Shown piece after piece: positions 23,171 to 34,228 of a stretch of 64,000 nt of DNA (the first letter of the stretch is position 1; every line of letters starts with the position of its first letter). This DNA comes from Siphonodentalium dalli (taxonomy: Eukaryota > Mollusca > Scaphopoda > Gadilida > Siphonodentaliidae): the NCBI GenBank assembly GCA_032622095.1, contig CP136061.1, positions 193,448,369-193,512,368 on the forward strand. The letters run 5' to 3'. Below the pieces are notes generated by a model. That model saw only the letters and a program-made list of their open reading frames with translations. It ran no database searches and was not told the DNA's origin. A program made the translations under genes and the position numbers.

Positions 23171-23624
23171 TTAAAGTGATTATGAAAAGTGCTGACTGTT
23201 TTGGTCTCCAGAGTCCCAGTCTTATCAGTCTGTGCAGTCTGGTGAGCGACCCCACAGCCATTGACTGTCTTGTTCATCGCGACACAGCTACTGTGTTACC
23301 GAATTTGTTCTGGCGAAACTCAGTGCCTGCATGGTATGTGCGCGAAGTTATATAGACCAACCGCAACACGTTATATCGGATTGCCCGGAACTTGCAGCGT
23401 CGCGTAATCATTTTTGGTATCACTTTATAGATATGTTGCCTTTAAGGGCATTTCAACTTGGGGAATCTTTTGAGCAGGAGAGGCTTATTGCCCTCTTTCT
23501 AGGCTATTTGCCTAGTGAACTTTTGGACATTGCATGCATTCTACCACAAACCATAATGAGATACTTTTTGAAGGCGACTAGGGCGCTGTGGTGCGAATGG
23601 AACCATCGTTCGTCATTGGCGTGA
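23170..23624 (+). pseudogene. LINE C-terminal zinc knuckle
   Basis: After the family-5 insertion the LINE continues with 'VIMKSADCFGLQSPSL' and a frame change. Around 23330 the frame reads 'CMVC', then eleven residues later 'HVISDC': a CCHC knuckle of the kind found at the C-terminus of many APE-type LINEs, thought to bind RNA or DNA. About 75 further residues end at the stop 23622-23624. The stretch 23625-23860 is the likely 3' UTR; it has no recognisable tail repeat. Confidence 0.75.
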
Positions 23625-24029
23625 TAATTGTTTGTCACTTATATACATGTAGTTAGTGGGAGATGTAATTTAAGTCACCATTGTTGGCAAATATAAATAA
23701 GTGGTATCGACGATACATCGCGCGAGGACCTGGTTGAATTAAAGGGGGTTTTATGGATAACTTCTGTCCTCAAGCTAGATTATACTTATGACATTAATGG
23801 CATGTTTCTAACGTGGAGGGTTAGATATGCTTGAGACACCACCACTCTTCAATTCACACCATGTTATCAGCTGTCATATTCGGATATTAGAACCCATAGC
23901 CATGATATATGGTTTATTTTGTGTATACTAGTAATATTGTTATTTTCAGTACCTTTATATACCAGTACTGTGTATAACAATGCATATAAATTAATCCATG
24001 TATACATGTATATTGATTCAACGGATTCA

Positions 24030-24660
24030 GTGGTTTTGTCCATCAGTCTATCAAATTTGCGGGGAAAACATGGCCACAAGCAGTACACCCTGTTAAATTT
24101 CGAATTTGAATCAATTGGCGCACCCTGCAGCCAGCTTTTATTGGAGAACTTTTTCTCATGTGGATAGTTTGGGTCACCGCTAGATGTGAGCCATGTTTTG
24201 TTCTCAAGCTGTCCTTGTGAAGACATCACTGCCAGCGGTGATCTTGAATTTTACTATTTTTATAGCTAAATAATTTGGTTGATCCTACAGACGACACCCC
24301 TTGTCCGATCGTCACCAGATTCCACAATGATCTTCTGGATAACCAGGGTGAGAGTAATCTAATTTTCCCGAATTTCGTTAAAAAACATTACCACAGGCAG
24401 CAATTTGGTATCTTACTGTTTGATCCTCTTTTGCGTGACTGGATTGTTTAGCAACTGTACAGTCATATCCCTCATCTGATAGTCACCACACTTTATATTG
24501 ATCTTCGGGCTGACAACTAGATGGGAGCTATCGAATGCTTTGAATTTTTTTGGAAAACATTGTCGCCAGCAGTCATCTTCTATTTTGGTTTTTATATACA
24601 TGTATATCTCTTCATTCGGATAGCCAGTATTACGTAGGTACTTCAACTTTCCGCATTCCT
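24030..24660 (-). repeat. Degenerate tandem monomers of the 'ccaagatggc' family
   Basis: 'aaaacatggccacaagcag', 'aaaacattaccacaggcag' and 'aaaacattgtcgccagcag' recur at roughly 200-300 bp intervals. They look like old inverted relatives of the 163-bp array at 45634-46400 (ctggcggccatgtttt). Divergence is high. The minus frame at 24413-24646 and both frames at 23867-24229 fall in this material and are not supported as genes. Confidence 0.4.
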
Positions 24661-24833
24661 GTCATCATTTGAAATATAAAAATTTACCTGATACCATGCA
24701 CCCTTCAAAATTTGTTTCGTCGTATCTATTTTAATGACCCGTATGGTAATATTGATACAGATATATTTGTCAAACATTTCTTTGTACAATATACAGGTAT
24801 TTAGTTTGTAACTAAATCTAGAAATATATAATA

Positions 24834-25722
24834 GTAGCTGGTGGACCCTACTTCGTCCGGGATGTTCCCCTCTGATTTTCGGAGAATTGCGCGATTTAAC
24901 CTTGAATTGACCATTTTAAAGGTGAAAGTCATGTCGGGTCACGATTTGACCCGTCCAAAACACTCCCCGGACAAAAGTCACGACAAAAGTACCCGTCGAA
25001 ATCCGCCCGGCTTTACCCGATTTGACCTTGAATTGACAATTTTGAATGTCAAGATCAAGTCAGGGTCATAATTTGACCCACCCGAAACACTCCTGGGACA
25101 AAAGTAACAGTAGGTATTATATTTCGTTGAAATACTTCCGTTTTACCAGATTTGACCTTGAATTGATCTTTTTGAATGTCAAAGTCAGGTCGGGATCAAG
25201 ATTTGACCCGTCCAAAATACTCCCTGGAAATAATTTCCCCTAGGTATAAAATTTCGTCCAATCTGTCCGGCAGTTTTCCCGGCCATAGCTAACAGACAAA
25301 CAGACAGACAAATGTCCAAAATATATATTAAACTAGCTGATGTACTCGACTTCGTTCGGGCTATTTAGGGATTTTATTTTTGTGATCGCCTCCATCTGGA
25401 CAGTACCCAGTATATACAGCGTCTGGCCAAACTATTGTTCAATTAGTCCAGAAACATGCCTACATCAGCACGTTCGAGAACATGGTCCCACGTGAAATTG
25501 GACCCGTCCATATTGCTCCCGGGATCGAAGTAGTCCTACACACAAATTTTTAGTCGGATCGGTCAAGGTCCAGAAACATGCCTATGAGCGAGGTCAAGTT
25601 GACACGTTAAATACCAAATCCGAGTCGGATCAGTCGAGCAGTGTTAGAGTCTATAACACATACACACATGCATTCATGCATACTCACATACATACAGACA
25701 GGTGTTCCAAAATGTATAATCG
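24834..25722 (-). mobile_element. Two diverged Helitron-like elements in tandem
   Basis: On the minus strand both units run from a TTTTGGA-type 5' end through a CTGT-rich tract, then blocks with 'tgaccttgaattgac' complements, to a 3' hairpin (cccg.acgaagt.cggg). Unit one spans about 24834-25331. Its 5' end abuts the 3' 'catcagctag' of unit two (about 25332-25722). They are older than the copies at 26-33 kb, and the terminal bases are partly lost. Confidence 0.5.
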
Positions 25723-26019
25723 ATAGCTACAACAATTCTATGGTAGATAGTTCACGGCCGACCTGATGCATGCATCTTAGTTTTCTTGTATACAATGGTG
25801 TGTATATTGGGTCTACTATTTGTTTGTAGTGGCCAACAATGATGACTGACAACTGTGATGTGAGTGAACATCCGGTCGTGTGGGTGCTACAGTTCTCCGT
25901 ACATTTAGGATGATCTAGTTTCAATTAACCCGTCTCTGTTTCTCCCCAATTTCCTCTAACTTAACTCATTTCATTCTATTTTTCCATACTGTCTCTATCT
26001 GTATCCGGCGCTGTCTCTC

Positions 26020-26124
26020 TCTTGTCAAATCGGTCGAAATCCTTACCGTTCTCGAAAATGGTCCATACCCCATTTTCACCCCCTCGGGGTGGCACCCCGG
26101 GGGTGATGGGTGGGGGGTCGGAGG
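26020..26124 (+). mobile_element. Fragment of the GC-rich fold-back family
   Basis: About 100 bp match the internal unit of 15203-15956 (gtcaaatcggtcgaaatcc through gatgggtggggggtcgg). It has neither terminus and stops at an AT microsatellite (26131-26160). Confidence 0.75.
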
Positions 26125-26161
26125 ACTTAAAGATATATATATATATATGTATATATATATA

Positions 26162-26847
26162 CTAGAAGGTGACCCGACTTCGTCCGGGCTTTGACCTTGA
26201 ATTGACCATTTTGAAGGTCAAGGTCAGTTGAGGTAACGATTTGACCTGTCCAAAACACTGCCCGGACAAAAGTACGCGACAAAAGTACCCGTCGAAATCC
26301 ATCCTGTTTTACCCGATTTGACATTGAATTGATCATTTTGAAGGTCAAGGTCAGGTCGGTGTCACAATTTGACCCGTCGAAAACACTCAGTGGACAAAAA
26401 GTAAACTCTATGTATAAAATTTCGTGGAAATTCCATCAAAATTCGCGATTTGACCTTGAATTGACACGATTTAAAGGTCAAGGTCCCGTCGCACGGGCAA
26501 ATTAATATGCTTATGAGACTCCCCATACGAAAGTACCCCCACATACCAAGTTTCATCGAAATCCCGTGATATTCGGGCGTTTGACCTTGAAAAGTTGAAA
26601 TGACCCGATTTCAAGGTCAATGTCACGTCGCACGGGCAAATTAATAGGCCTATGCCACTTCTCGGCCGAACATACCCCCACATACCAAGTTTCATCGAAA
26701 TCCCGTGATACTCGGGCGTTTGGCCTTGAAATGACCAGATTTCAAGGTCACGTCGCACGGACAAATTAATATGCCTATGCCACCCCGGCCGAAAATACCC
26801 CCACATACCAAGTTTCATCGAAATCGGATCGGCCGTTTTCGAGTTCA
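26162..26847 (-). mobile_element. Helitron-like element family A, 5'-truncated
   Basis: The 3' end (plus-strand left) is ctagaaggt then gacccgacttcgtccgggc. On the minus strand that is a GC hairpin, six bases, then CTAG followed by T: the Helitron 3' signature. Internal blocks repeat 'ttgaccttgaattgac' and 'tcgcacgggcaaattaat'. The 5' CTGT tract and TC terminus are missing; the element stops exactly where the opposite-strand element at 26848 starts. Frames at 26127-26917 are translations of the repeats. Confidence 0.6.
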
Positions 26848-27274
26848 TCTCATATATATTTTGAAGACCTCTGTTTGTTTGTTTGTCTGTCTGTCTGTCT
26901 GTATGTTTGTCTGTCATTAATACAAATCTACGATTCTCGACCGATCGGGACGAAACTTGGTACGTGAGTGTAGTTTGACCAGGCGGTCGTCGTTGTCATA
27001 TTGGCGAGCCCGTGCGGAGCCCGCTTCGCGCATGCGCAGACGAGATATCGGAAACGGGTGGAGCTATCGACTTGAAATTTGCTATGTGAATGTATCTTGC
27101 CCCGGATGCGAATTTTATCGGGTCGCCGAGCCCGTGCGGCGCCCGCTTCGCGCATGCGCAGACGAGATCTCGGAAACGGGTGTAGCTATCGACTTGAAAT
27201 TTGGTTTTTGAATAGCTATCGACTTGAAATTTGATTTTTTGAATAGCCCGGACAACGTCGGGCTCATCGGCTAG
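26848..27274 (+). mobile_element. Helitron-like element family B, unit 1
   Basis: Preceded by A, it starts TCTCATATATATTTTGAAG, runs through a ctgt tract and two ~125-bp units (gagcccgtgcggc...cgcatgcgcagacgaga), and ends with the hairpin gcccggacaacgtcgggc, 'tcatcgg' and CTAG. The next base is T of the following unit. A 5' TC, 3' hairpin with CTAG and insertion between A and T are Helitron hallmarks. No RepHel coding is present, so it is non-autonomous. The minus frames at 26928-27280 translate the internal repeats. Confidence 0.6.
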
Positions 27275-27784
27275 TCTCATATATATTTTGAAGACCTCTG
27301 TCTGTGTGTATGTTTGTCTGTCTGTCTGTCTGTCATTTATACAAATCTACGATTCTCGACCGATCTGGACGAAACTTGGTACGTGTGTGTAGTTTGACCA
27401 GGCGGTGAACGTTGTCGTATTGGCGAGCCCGTGCGGCGCCCGCTTCGCGCATGCGCAGACGAGATCTCGGAAACGGGTGGAGCTATCGACTTGAAATTTG
27501 CTATGTGAATGTATCTTGCCCCGGATACGAATTTTATCGGGTCGCCGAGCCCGTGCGACACCAGCTTCGCGCATGCGCAGACGAGATATCGGAAACGGGT
27601 GGAGCTATCGACTTGAAATTTGCTATGTGAATGTATCTTGCCCCGGATACGAATTGTATCGGGTCGCCGAGCCCGTGCGACGCCAACTTCGCGCATGCGC
27701 AGACCAGATCTCGGAAACGGGTAGAGCTATCTACTTGAAATTTTGTTTTTGAATAGCCCGGACAACGTCGGGCTCATCGGCTAG
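27275..27784 (+). mobile_element. Helitron-like element family B, unit 2
   Basis: Joined directly to unit 1: CTAG (27271-27274) is followed by TCTCATATATATTTTGAAG at 27275. It has three rather than two internal 'cgcatgcgcaga' units and ends with the same hairpin and CTAG (27781-27784). The head-to-tail join without intervening sequence is the main evidence for a rolling-circle origin. Confidence 0.6.
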
Positions 27785-29223
27785 TCTATTATATATTTTG
27801 GAAGATCTGTCTGTGTGTGTGTGGTGTGTCTGTCTGTGTGTTCGCGATGAACTCGAAAACGGCCGACCCGATTTCGATGAAACTTCGTATGTGAGGGTAC
27901 TATTGGTCGGGAAGTGGCATATTAATTTTCAGATCCGATGTCAACTTTTCACGTGCCGAGGTCAAATCTGTTTTTACGCTGTGTTACGGGACTTTCATTT
28001 GAGTTCGGTGCTTACAAATCGATTCGAAACAGCGCGAATAATAAAATGCCAGTCATAATAATGACACTGTGAGAATCTTTCGTGTTTCCTCTTTCCAACG
28101 ATATATAATGCGTATGTATCCGTTTTAGTTATCTGCCTCAATTATCAAGAAGAAGTGGTACTATCTTCCATCGGGATAAAAACAATGCGTAACTTATATG
28201 ACGTCGTTAGAGGTCATAACGTTAGATCACGTTAACGCTTAACCGGCCGATGCATTTGACTGTTTCAGACGTCTTGTCGATATCTCGGGCACCGATGGTA
28301 ATTTATCTTTACGTTGAAACTTGATAATTAATGAGCGTGTGTATATGAGGCGCGTTTATATACTTGAGGTGACACTCCACAGTTTCGAATGATCAGTAGG
28401 GGTGATTTTATAGAAATAAAGTGCTAGTGGTTTCTGGCACCATTCATGTGGTATGTATATTGAGACAAGGTGGGATATGAATTTGTGTAATTTTAGGTGT
28501 TCTAGACTGATGAAAAAATTAAGTGCAAGTGACCTTGACCCCACCCATAGACAGCAGTAGCGTTTTCTGCGAAACAGTGGCTCTAGATACTGGGTCAATT
28601 TTTTAGCACTCAAAATTTGTCATCTGCATTAAAAATTTATTTTCTGGAAAATTCAACGGCGAAAGTTTGAAATTTTTTCACATTGATGTTGGAAGCCAGA
28701 GGCCTTTAAACCAACAAAGTTGACCATGCTTGAAAAAATCTGGTATTCGTGCCTCTTGTGTATGAAAATGCAATATTTTGGTCATTTTTTGAATAAAAAT
28801 CACATATTCGATAAAAATATCAAGGGCCATAACTCTTGATAGCCCATATATTATGGAAATTATGTATCAAATTCTGAATGCCTATTCTGTACTAATTTCA
28901 GGCATATATATATTGTCTATATGGTTTGGGATCATAATCCAGATAAATTTCAATGAATCTATGGGCCCCCTATTTCTGGGCCCATACCTGTTGAAACTGT
29001 GGAGTGTCACCTGAGTGGAAATCAAATCGGGTTAAACTGGCGGATTTTTACGGACGAAATTTGATGCATAGGGTATCTCGGTATCCGCTGGGCCGATTTC
29101 CCGGTATCCGCTGGGCCGATTTCCACCATTTTTGGGGTGTTGGTGTTTGACCCCACCTGACCTTGACCTTCAAAATGGTCAATTCAAGGTCAAAGCCCGG
29201 ACGAAGTCGGGTCACCTTCTATT
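27785..29223 (+). mobile_element. Helitron-like element family A, forward copy with nested MITE
   Basis: Starts TCTATTATATATTTTGGAAG immediately after the CTAG of unit 2, the same 5' end as the reverse copies at 31756-32863. It passes through a ctgt/gt tract, then unique sequence, and ends with agcccggacgaagtcgggtc, 'accttcta'. The last base of CTAG is mutated to T. A separate inverted-repeat element sits inside at 28367-29012. It completes a three-element head-to-tail chain from 26848. Confidence 0.55.
28367..29012. mobile_element. TIR MITE, ~646 bp
   Basis: Inverted ends AGGTGACACTCCACAGTTTC and its exact complement at 28993-29012. It contains one 'gggccataactcttgat' stretch like the pearl-like monomers. 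Flanks are cttg and gagt, so no clear target duplication; the ends may be off by a few bases. The minus frame at 28356-28613 overlaps the left TIR and is not a gene. Confidence 0.7.
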
Positions 29224-29452
29224 AATAGATATATATATATATAAACTGTATATACATGTCTGTGTTAATGCAAATACCAACTAGATGGTACATCATTAGA
29301 GGGCAGTTATTCATTTCCACCCGTTTCGATCGAGTCTGGCCGTTTGTTTTTCGAACGGTATTTACATCCCTCGTGTTGTCTGATAGAGTATGATATAGAG
29401 GATCTCTATGGCAAGCCGTTTTCACATTTTTTTATTTATTTAGACTTAATTG

Positions 29453-29615
29453 CAAATGAATTGCACTGAGGAGAAAATCAGTTCACTCATTGTACTTAAG
29501 TGCAAATCATTTGCACTTAAGTGCAAATATACACTTAAGTACAAATATTTGTACTTAAGTGCAAATAGTGATTTGATTTGTACTTCAGTTGTACTTAAGT
29601 GCAATTCATCTGATT
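29453..29615. repeat. Cluster of CACTTAAGTG-type palindromes
   Basis: Five imperfect copies of 'gcacttaagtgc' / 'gtacttaagtgc' within ~120 bp, joined by 'aaat' spacers. Two more occur at 31394-31428. The two clusters could be the subterminal repeats of one ~2 kb element (about 29450-31430), but I could not match its ends. Confidence 0.55.
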
Positions 29616-29943
29616 TAAAACGATAGTCCCTTTCTTTGTAATGGTATATTCCTGCAAGTCTTGAGTAACAGTCATCTCCATTCAATTTGAAAGTTTGATC
29701 AAGGGCTAGGGGGATTTTTTTGCATGCTCCAGCTGACACAGTTAACAGTACTAACACCACTGCCTATATAGGAACTGTTACATAGGAAGTCATTCTATTG
29801 GCTACTTTGTGATGGTCCAGGAATTATTTTTAGAATTTTAGACTAGTATATATATTAAGTAACATGAGATTAAGTGACGTAATCATGTGGTACATGTATA
29901 CTTAGGGAATCGGACCATGCAGGTTACTAGGCTCAGGAAAAAT

Positions 29944-30238
29944 AAAGGGTGTTGTAGGGTGCCCCCAACTTTAGACGCCCTAAACACACACCCCACACAT
30001 ATCCCACCTCGATCCAAAATGGTCCAGAGGGGTTCAAATCGGTCAAGGGGTCGAGAAACACAGATCCCCAGAAAAAAATTGACACATCCCAATAATTATT
30101 GGTCTAAACTAAATCGGTCAAGAGGCCGAGAAATGGCATGCGTGCCCAATTTGAACCCCTCTGGATGGTGGCAATTTTTGATCGGGCGGGTGTGTGGAAA
30201 GAGTGCCTCAAGTGGGGGGCCACCCTACAACACCCTTT
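29944..30238. mobile_element. TIR MITE, ~295 bp
   Basis: Inverted ends AAAGGGTGTTGTAGGGTG at 29944 and the exact complement ending 30238. The inner part also pairs: 'gaggggttcaaatcgg' against 'ttgaacccctctgg'. No target duplication was identified. Frames at 29883-30249 on both strands lie inside and are not genes. Confidence 0.75.
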
Positions 30239-30609
30239 GTTTGCCCTAAATATAAAATTTTCGAATAAGGAATGGAATACACATTCGTGGTGATCGAGTC
30301 ATGAATGGGGAGGGGAACCAAAACTGATTGTGATAAAAATATGTTTAGCTCTAGTTTCCACCAAATCCATACACGTTCTTCTCCAATGATATGATGAAGC
30401 AAAGCATGTGAGTTAAAGACGCCACGACGTGACTGACGACCCAATATGATCCGGATGGTCATGAATCCATATATATGGATACCCATAAGCGACATGTCGG
30501 TTGTAAGTAGGAAATTGGCCCCGACTCCTAACTGTAGGTTATGTCTTAAATAGATAGGCTACGCTGCGTGCCCATGCATCGGCATAACTACATTTATCAT
30601 ATGACTCAA

Positions 30610-31245
30610 TCATTATTTACGTTGGAAAGTATGTCATAAATCAATTTCATATGAACTACTAGTTCATATCACCTTCCGATAATTTGATTGGTTTGTTGAC
30701 AAAAAATGTGTTCTCATTGGCTGAATGGCAGCCTGGGCCGAGCCGCATCTCTAACTAAATGCAGGTCAAATTCGTGCGCGTCAATCAACGCGATGCCGAA
30801 ATTCTCGCAATTATAATCTTGAAATATATAGTTTTGGACATTGTTATACGATAAATAGAATATGTAATTCGTATTTATCTAATAAACATACGATATAATG
30901 TCACAAACTGAGAACAGAATAGCGCACTATATCTTCGCGTGCATATTATTTCTGCTAGTTCACCAGGTGTAATTGGGCTTCCGGTGCAATGAAGTGACGT
31001 CACATTAACTTTTTGCTGCCGATGTCATATAGCTATTTAGTGATTTGTGTGCGTTTTGGACATCATAATCAATTTATAGGTGTCATATGATAAATAGAAT
31101 ATGTAATTCGTGTTTCTCTCATATGATATTTATGAAACACGTCACGAATTTTCAGTTTTCTTTTGCCGGAGGCTCGAGAAAACTGAAAATTCGTGACGAG
31201 TTTCATAAATATCATATGAGAGAAACACGAATTTCATATCCTCTA
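30610..31245. repeat. Repeat with long hairpin at its right side
   Basis: A hairpin with ~60-bp arms spans about 31110-31236. 'attcgtgtttctctcatatg' is matched by its inverse, and 'cgaattttcagttttc' by 'gaaaactgaaaattcg', around a gccggaggc loop. 'cgataaatagaatatgtaattcg' also occurs near 30850. A short palindrome (catatgaactactagttcatat) is at 30647-30668. Probably one element with unresolved ends. Confidence 0.6.
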
Positions 31246-31755
31246 TTATGGCATGGATAGGTATGACAAACAGTTATCTAGTGCCTGCTTAGCATTTGCT
31301 CATAGGGCGGAATTTTTGGGGAAATTGTTAGTCATGTCAGAATTAACCGCACAATATTTACCTAACAAACAATTAGCTAGTTCCTACTTAACATTTGCAC
31401 TTAAGTGCAAATAATTACACTTAAGTACAATTATTAATAGCAGTGTTGTTTATTATATATACGATTAACAGGACGTTGTTTGGACGCTGCTCAAAGTAAC
31501 CACATGAAACTTATCCAGAGATATTATCACCTTTTCGTGCCGTCTTTTTTTCCAAATGTTTGTTGGCTTGAATTACAATGGAGATAACATATCCTGTTTT
31601 GTTGAATGTTCGGATATTCGAGCATGAAACAGTTGTGAACTCGCCGACAAGACTCGTTCACTAACTGTCTAATGCTCGAATCCCTGAATATCGAATCCAT
31701 ATAAATTAGTAATAACGAACCAAAGCCGGACGCTTTGGGTCGTATATATAGACTA

Positions 31756-32239
31756 CTAGAAAGTGTCCCGACTTCGTCCGGGCTTTCACCTTGAATTGTC
31801 CATTTTGAATGTCAAGGTCAAGTGGGGTCACGATTTGACCAGTCCAAAACACTGCCCGGACAAAAGTACCCGGCAAACGTGCCCGTCGAAATCCATCCAG
31901 TTTTACCCGATTTGACCTCGAATTGATCATTTTGAAGGTTGAGGTCAGGTCGGGGTCACGACTCGACACGTCCAATACACTCAGTGGACAAAAGTAACCC
32001 TACGTATCAAATTTCGTCGAAATCCCATCAAAATTCGCGATTTGACCTTGAATTGACCCGATGTCAAGGTCAAGGTCACGTCGCACGGGCAAATTAATAG
32101 GCCTATGTCACTCCCCGGCCGAAAATACCCCCACATAGCAAGTTTCATCGAAATCGGCTCGGCCGTTTTCGAGTCCATTGGAAACAGACAGACACACACA
32201 CACAGACACACAGATAGATCTTCCAAAATATATAATAGA
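31756..32239 (-). mobile_element. Helitron-like element family A, reverse unit 1
   Basis: On the minus strand it starts TCTATTATATATTTTGGAAG at 32239 and ends with hairpin, 'acttt' and CTAG (plus 31756-31759), next base T. Its 5' TC is fused to the 3' CTAG of the next unit with nothing between. Internal blocks carry several TCAAGGTCA / TGACCTTGA motifs. Confidence 0.6.
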
Positions 32240-32863
32240 CTAGAAGGTGACCCGACTTCGTCCGGGCTTTGACCTTGAATTGTCCATTTTGAAGGTCAAG
32301 GTCAAGTGGAGTCACGATTTGACCAGTCCAAAACACTGCCCGGACAAAAGTACCTGACAAACGTGCCCGTCGAAATCCATCCGGTTTTACCCGATATGAC
32401 CTTCAATAGATCATTTTGAAGGTCGAGGTCAGGTCGGGGTCCCGACTCGACCCGCCCAAAACACTCAGTGGACAAAAGTAACCCTATGTATCAACTTTCG
32501 TGGAAATCCCATCAAAATTCGCGATTTGACCTTGAATTGACCCGATTTCAAGGTCAAGGTCACATCGCACGGGCAAATGAATATGCTTATGAGACTCCCC
32601 ATACGAAAGTACCCCCACATATCAAGTTTCATCGAAATCCCGTGATATTCGGGCGTTTGACCTTGAAATGACCCGATTTCAAGGTCAAGGTCACGTCGCA
32701 CGGGCAAATTAATAGGCCTATGTCACTCCCAGGCCGAAAATACCCCCACGTACCAAGTTTCATCGAAATCGGCTCGGCCGTTTTCGAGTCCATTGGAAAC
32801 AGACAGACACACACACACACACAGATACACACACAGACAGATCTTCCAAAAATATATAATAGA
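32240..32863 (-). mobile_element. Helitron-like element family A, reverse unit 2
   Basis: The minus-strand 5' end is TC at 32863, preceded by A; the 3' CTAG is at plus 32240-32243. It is longer than unit 1 by one internal block (gagactccccatacgaaagt). The (CA/CAGA)n tract at 32806-32842 is the complement of the 5' CTGT tract. No coding frame; the frames at 31981-32832 translate these repeats. Confidence 0.6.
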
Positions 32864-34224
32864 TATCTGATTTTGTGACGTCACCAATTATTATCTAATA
32901 CGACACTGCTGTTTTTAATTTTTGCGAGCACTTTTGTCTCACAGTAGATCGGTTGTCTTAAAGCATTAATGTCGTAATCTGAAATAAACGTGTGATTATT
33001 TCAATGGCCGGCGTTCCAAAATGAGGGGAGTTACTATCGGAATTATGCACTGTGAAGTTCATTCGTAGCCGCGGTTTACATTTTGAGAACATAATTATAA
33101 CATATTATGGACTCAAATTTTTCAATGGAGTGGCATAAAACATACATGTCGCGTGCAATGGGGAAATGTCAATCACTCTGGCAGGGCTGGGGACAATACT
33201 GGAATCGAAATCGAAATTCGTGATGCACGCAAACTTTATTAAACGGGTTTAAACTATCCTAATATTACATAGTACATACGTGAATCACCAGGCATCCTTC
33301 TATTTCCACGAATCGACAAGAAACACATACTCATGAACAAAGCAGAGGATACATTCAGGTAATCGCAAATTCGGTTGATGGTGAAAGCTACATGATGACG
33401 TTGCTCGTCAAGTTTCGTTGAAATCGACATGATGACATTTTAGGAATGAAATGAACATGAAGAAATAGACAAGCTTCTTCGTATATTACACATCTCAATC
33501 GGATTGCGTCAATAATATAATGGTTAATTTCGTAAAATACTCCCCTCTAGACAACAGCCAACAGTCTTGACTTTTGAATACTTTAAGTTTGATGTTGGTA
33601 GTTTATATTCTATAATAATTTGTTCAAAAGGAATGGCTTTTATAAGGTTTTTGTTTAGGTTTTAAGTCGGTGAGCTCGTAGTGTGTTTGCATTGTGAATC
33701 TCTGATTTCTCACATATAATATGATTGACCTAATTTATACACGAAATTGCTATAGAACCCACTCTGTCGATGCACCCTTGTGTATGTCTGGAGTGTAATA
33801 TATCATAATCACACCACGACATAAGGCCTAAGTTAATCTTATTTGATGGGAATACGAATCTATGAAGTTATTTTATGAGATTAAAAAGACACTTATACAT
33901 CCTAACGTATGCGTGTGTTTTAGCTGTGGTTCGTTAATTACGCCAGCGTATGGTCATATTATAACGTATACGCTTATAACAGCGACGACAAGATTGGTTG
34001 GCCAATGATGGGTATGCATGCAATTTTTTCCTGAAATATATACAAGTCTATATAGAGTCTCTTCATCCGTTTTCTCATTGGCCTCATAAAAAAACACAAA
34101 CAAACAGAAGAAGAAAGCATACCGCATATATATATACACATATATACACCCACACACCCCACACACACCGTGCTAGATTAAAGCGGCTGTCAATGTTAAA
34201 ACCTCAAGACGAAAACAATTGGTG
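32864..34224. other. Stretch with no recognisable gene or element
   Basis: Nothing supportable apart from a mixed (AT/AC)n microsatellite at about 34125-34170. The frames at 33954-34228 overlap that microsatellite. Confidence 0.5.
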
Positions 34225-34228
34225 TTAA

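Larger units (their letters stand above)
16409..23624 (+). pseudogene. Dead APE-type LINE retrotransposon, fragmented by nested insertions
   Basis: Parts appear in LINE order on one strand: AP-type endonuclease (16.55-17.4 kb), linker (17.44-17.7 kb), reverse transcriptase (17.96-18.8 and 19.63-20.5 kb) and a C-terminal CCHC knuckle (23.33-23.62 kb). Such a protein nicks target DNA and primes reverse transcription of its own RNA. No RNase H domain is evident, and the order fits the Jockey/CR1 side of the LINE tree, but the clade is not assigned. Frameshifts and stops occur throughout, one palm motif is deleted, and three insertions split the coding region (18660-18765, 18802-19628, 20526-23170). 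The 3' end is not fixed; no poly-A follows 23624. Confidence 0.85.

Noticed and set aside
25334-27784. Hammerhead ribozyme ('ctgatg' next to a GC stem)
   Set aside because: The required CUGAUGA ... GAAA core and stem III are missing. The GC stem followed by CTAG is better read as a Helitron-type 3' end.
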